DNA from: Candidatus Woesearchaeota archaeon
Lineage (GTDB): Archaea; Nanobdellota; Nanobdellia; UBA10117
Length of the DNA: 6,591 bases
Direction of reading: 5' to 3'
Assembly: GCA_023245115.1 (NCBI GenBank)
Contig: JAHFKX010000046.1
Location: 1 to 6,591, forward strand
Below, piece by piece: positions 5,494-6,591 of the stretch (positions are counted from its first letter, which is position 1; each line of letters opens with the position of its first letter). Below the pieces are notes generated by a model. It made no database searches and was not told the origin of the DNA. It was given only the letters and a program-made list of their open reading frames with translations. The translations under genes were made by a program, and so were the position numbers.

Positions 5494-6261
5494 TTACTTA
5501 TCCGTCTTTAATTTTAGATTAATTTCCTTCGATAAATCTTTAATATTTCGTTCCCTAACATTTGCATTTATCTTTACAAATACTGGATTTTCGTCCAAAA
5601 ATTTTATTACATTTTTCAGCGAAACTATGTTTTCACCGTCGTAAAGCGTTTCGTAGATTAATTTGATGAGCTCGAAATCTTCCGGCGTGTCCAAGCAAAG
5701 GCGGTAATTTCGTTTGAACCATTCGTCAATTTCTAAAGTTGATACTTTGAAAACTTCTGGTCGTCTAAAGTGTACGGTCATATATTCTGTTGTTTTTGGA
5801 TCTTGCGCCAGTTCGTGGCCCTTTTTCAGAGCGGCCAGCGTGAAAACTTCGCACCACAAGCCAGCAGGCATCGGGCTTCCATTAAAATGTGAATACTCTG
5901 CGCCAGTTTTGATGTGATGGTCTACTAGTTTTACTAAATGTTCCGGAGAAATAAGCGGCCGGTCCCCTGTTGTGCGCACAACAATATCTGCGCCTTCCTG
6001 CTCGGCAGCGCCAATGAATCTGCTTAGCACGTCTAACGGATCGCCAGCAAATGATTTTATTCCTTTTTTCGCAGCAATTTCCAAAAGCGGCTTGTCGTCT
6101 TCTAAATTTGAGGTGCAGAGAACGATTGGAAAACCAGTTTCTTTTAGTCGGTCGATTTCATGCCCTATTATTGACTGGCCAGCCACCTGCAGCAACGCTT
6201 TCTTTGGCAATCGCTCTGACTTAAGGCGGACCGCCAAACAGATAATTGTTTTTTTATCCAT
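5494..6261 (-). CDS. spsF: SpsF-like cytidylyltransferase (acylneuraminate cytidylyltransferase-type fold)
   Basis: A 255-residue protein of the CTP-transferase family that includes SpsF and is related to KdsB and NeuA; such enzymes use CTP to activate a sugar acid or sugar phosphate. The nucleotide loop AVRLKSERLPKKAL (10-23) keeps the Arg, Ser, Arg-Leu-Pro and Lys positions of the family. TTGDRPLI (97-104) is the expected metal-binding GD-P segment, and RLCLDTPEDFELI (187-199) is the late Asp-x-x-x-Asp metal and hinge region. Length is normal. The ATG at 6261 is preferred to an in-frame TTG at 6279 because a TATA box lies about 26 bp before the ATG, predicting a leaderless mRNA. It heads a tight pair with the second neuB, like the spsE-spsF pairing in Bacillus, so the most likely substrate is the product of that synthase (inference). 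Confidence 0.88.
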   Translation of the reverse strand: MDKKTIICLAVRLKSERLPKKALLQVAGQSIIGHEIDRLKETGFPIVLCTSNLEDDKPLLEIAAKKGIKSFAGDPLDVLSRFIGAAEQEGADIVVRTTGDRPLISPEHLVKLVDHHIKTGAEYSHFNGSPMPAGLWCEVFTLAALKKGHELAQDPKTTEYMTVHFRRPEVFKVSTLEIDEWFKRNYRLCLDTPEDFELIKLIYETLYDGENIVSLKNVIKFLDENPVFVKINANVRERNIKDLSKEINLKLKTDK

Positions 6262-6282
6262 GTGTTTCTGAAAATACAAAGG

Positions 6283-6291
6283 CTTTTATAA
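6283..6291 (-). promoter_or_regulatory. TATA box of the spsF-like/neuB2 operon (leaderless)
   Basis: TTATAAAAG on the minus strand, preceded by GAAAA as a possible BRE. The centre at 6287 is 26 bases before the A of the ATG at 6261, so the transcript should start at the codon. No Shine-Dalgarno motif is present. The box sits in the 40-bp gap after the upstream gene's stop. Confidence 0.62.
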
Positions 6292-6301
6292 TTTTCTAAA
6301 T

Positions 6302-6591
6302 TCAGGCGTTAAAACTTCGGCCGGTTCTTTTAACTAGTTGTGCATAATTATCGGCACCAGCAATGGCATCGTATAATGTTCCAGTGAATGCCTTTTCACC
6401 AAAGCGGTTGGTAATAGTTATATTTGTTTCCTGCCGCACTTCTTTAATTGCCTGGAGGAGCAATCTTCCTTTTTCTACGATTTCCTCGACGGATAGGGAG
6501 CCTTGCTTAATATTGTCCTCAGGCTTTCTCGATTTGAATGGATAACCAAGACCAAAGGTAAATGTCCCTGCTTTAATGTAAGGAGAAACCG
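6302..6591 (-). CDS. Unrecognised protein, C-terminal 95 residues, cut by window edge
   Basis: An open frame enters from the right edge and ends with TGA at 6304-6302. The 95 visible residues begin VSPYIKAGTFTFGLGYPF and end LVKRTGRSFNA. A Gly- and aromatic-rich strand region comes first, then a charged stretch (KSRKPEDNIKQG), then a helix (about 32-53, SVEEIVEKGRLLLQAIKEV), then a region with TITNRFGEKAFTG and a final short helix. There are no membrane segments, no cysteines and no metal motif. Codon use and the absence of stops over 290 bases, directly before the promoter of the spsF-like gene on the same strand, support a real gene. The charged loop followed by a GRLLL helix faintly recalls the end of M28-type peptidases, but this is too weak to assign. 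I do not recognise the family. Confidence 0.72.
   Translation of the reverse strand, partial: VSPYIKAGTFTFGLGYPFKSRKPEDNIKQGSLSVEEIVEKGRLLLQAIKEVRQETNITITNRFGEKAFTGTLYDAIAGADNYAQLVKRTGRSFNA

Noticed and set aside
6262..6279. In-frame TTG start at 6279 for the spsF-like gene
   Set aside because: It would lie only about 8 bases after the TATA box, upstream of the predicted transcript start, and adds six residues not typical of the family.
6363..6545. 60-codon plus-strand open frame near the right edge, downstream of a possible rightward promoter word
   Set aside because: It is antisense to a continuous minus-strand coding frame, has no Shine-Dalgarno motif, and starts about 50 bases after the predicted transcript start. 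No family resemblance is seen.
1..6591. CRISPR arrays, tRNA genes, insertion sequences or long direct repeats
   Set aside because: None was seen on either strand; coding sequence fills nearly the whole window and gaps are 50 bp or less.

Overview
The window reads as a stretch of an archaeal genome of moderate to low GC. The evidence is in the gene starts. TATA-like boxes lie about 26 bp upstream of three start codons that have almost no leader (neuB1, the EamA transporter, spsF-like). Two other genes have very short leaders with GGTG-type Shine-Dalgarno motifs (cysH and the glycosyltransferase/NeuA fusion). The phylum cannot be fixed from this window; a DPANN or thaumarchaeal-type lineage is possible, but this is only a guess.

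Layout, left to right. (1) Positions 1-1053, minus strand: a sulfate-assimilation pair. cysH (an assimilatory APS reductase of the [4Fe-4S] type) is followed, one base after its stop, by sat (ATP sulfurylase), which runs off the left edge. (2) 1108-2139, minus: a NeuB-type nonulosonic (sialic-like) acid synthase, neuB1. (3) 2190-3059, plus: a ten-helix EamA/DMT-family transporter, divergent from neuB1 across a 50-bp gap that holds overlapping TATA boxes on both strands. (4) 3056-4417, minus: a single-chain fusion of a family-2 glycosyltransferase and a NeuA-like cytidylyltransferase; its stop codon overlaps that of the transporter. (5) 4467-5492, minus: a second, divergent NeuB-type synthase. 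(6) 5494-6261, minus: an SpsF-like cytidylyltransferase, joined to the second neuB by a TAATATG junction. (7) 6302-6591, minus: the C-terminal 95 residues of a gene I do not recognise. No gene-free stretch exceeds 50 bp, and I see no RNA genes, CRISPR or mobile elements.

How the genes fit together: items 2-6 look like part of a surface-glycan cluster. It would make one or two nonulosonic acids (NeuB step: PEP condensation), activate them with CTP (SpsF-like and NeuA-like), and transfer a sugar (GT2 domain). The transporter may move a glycan precursor or metabolite. The early steps (epimerase, dehydratase, aminotransferase) are not in the window and may lie beyond the right edge. The sulfate genes turn sulfate into APS and then sulfite; a link to the glycan genes is not shown.

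Most worth a second look: the GT2-NeuA fusion with its altered nucleotide-binding loop and metal site; the doubled synthase/cytidylyltransferase sets; and the nearly symmetrical divergent leaderless promoter.
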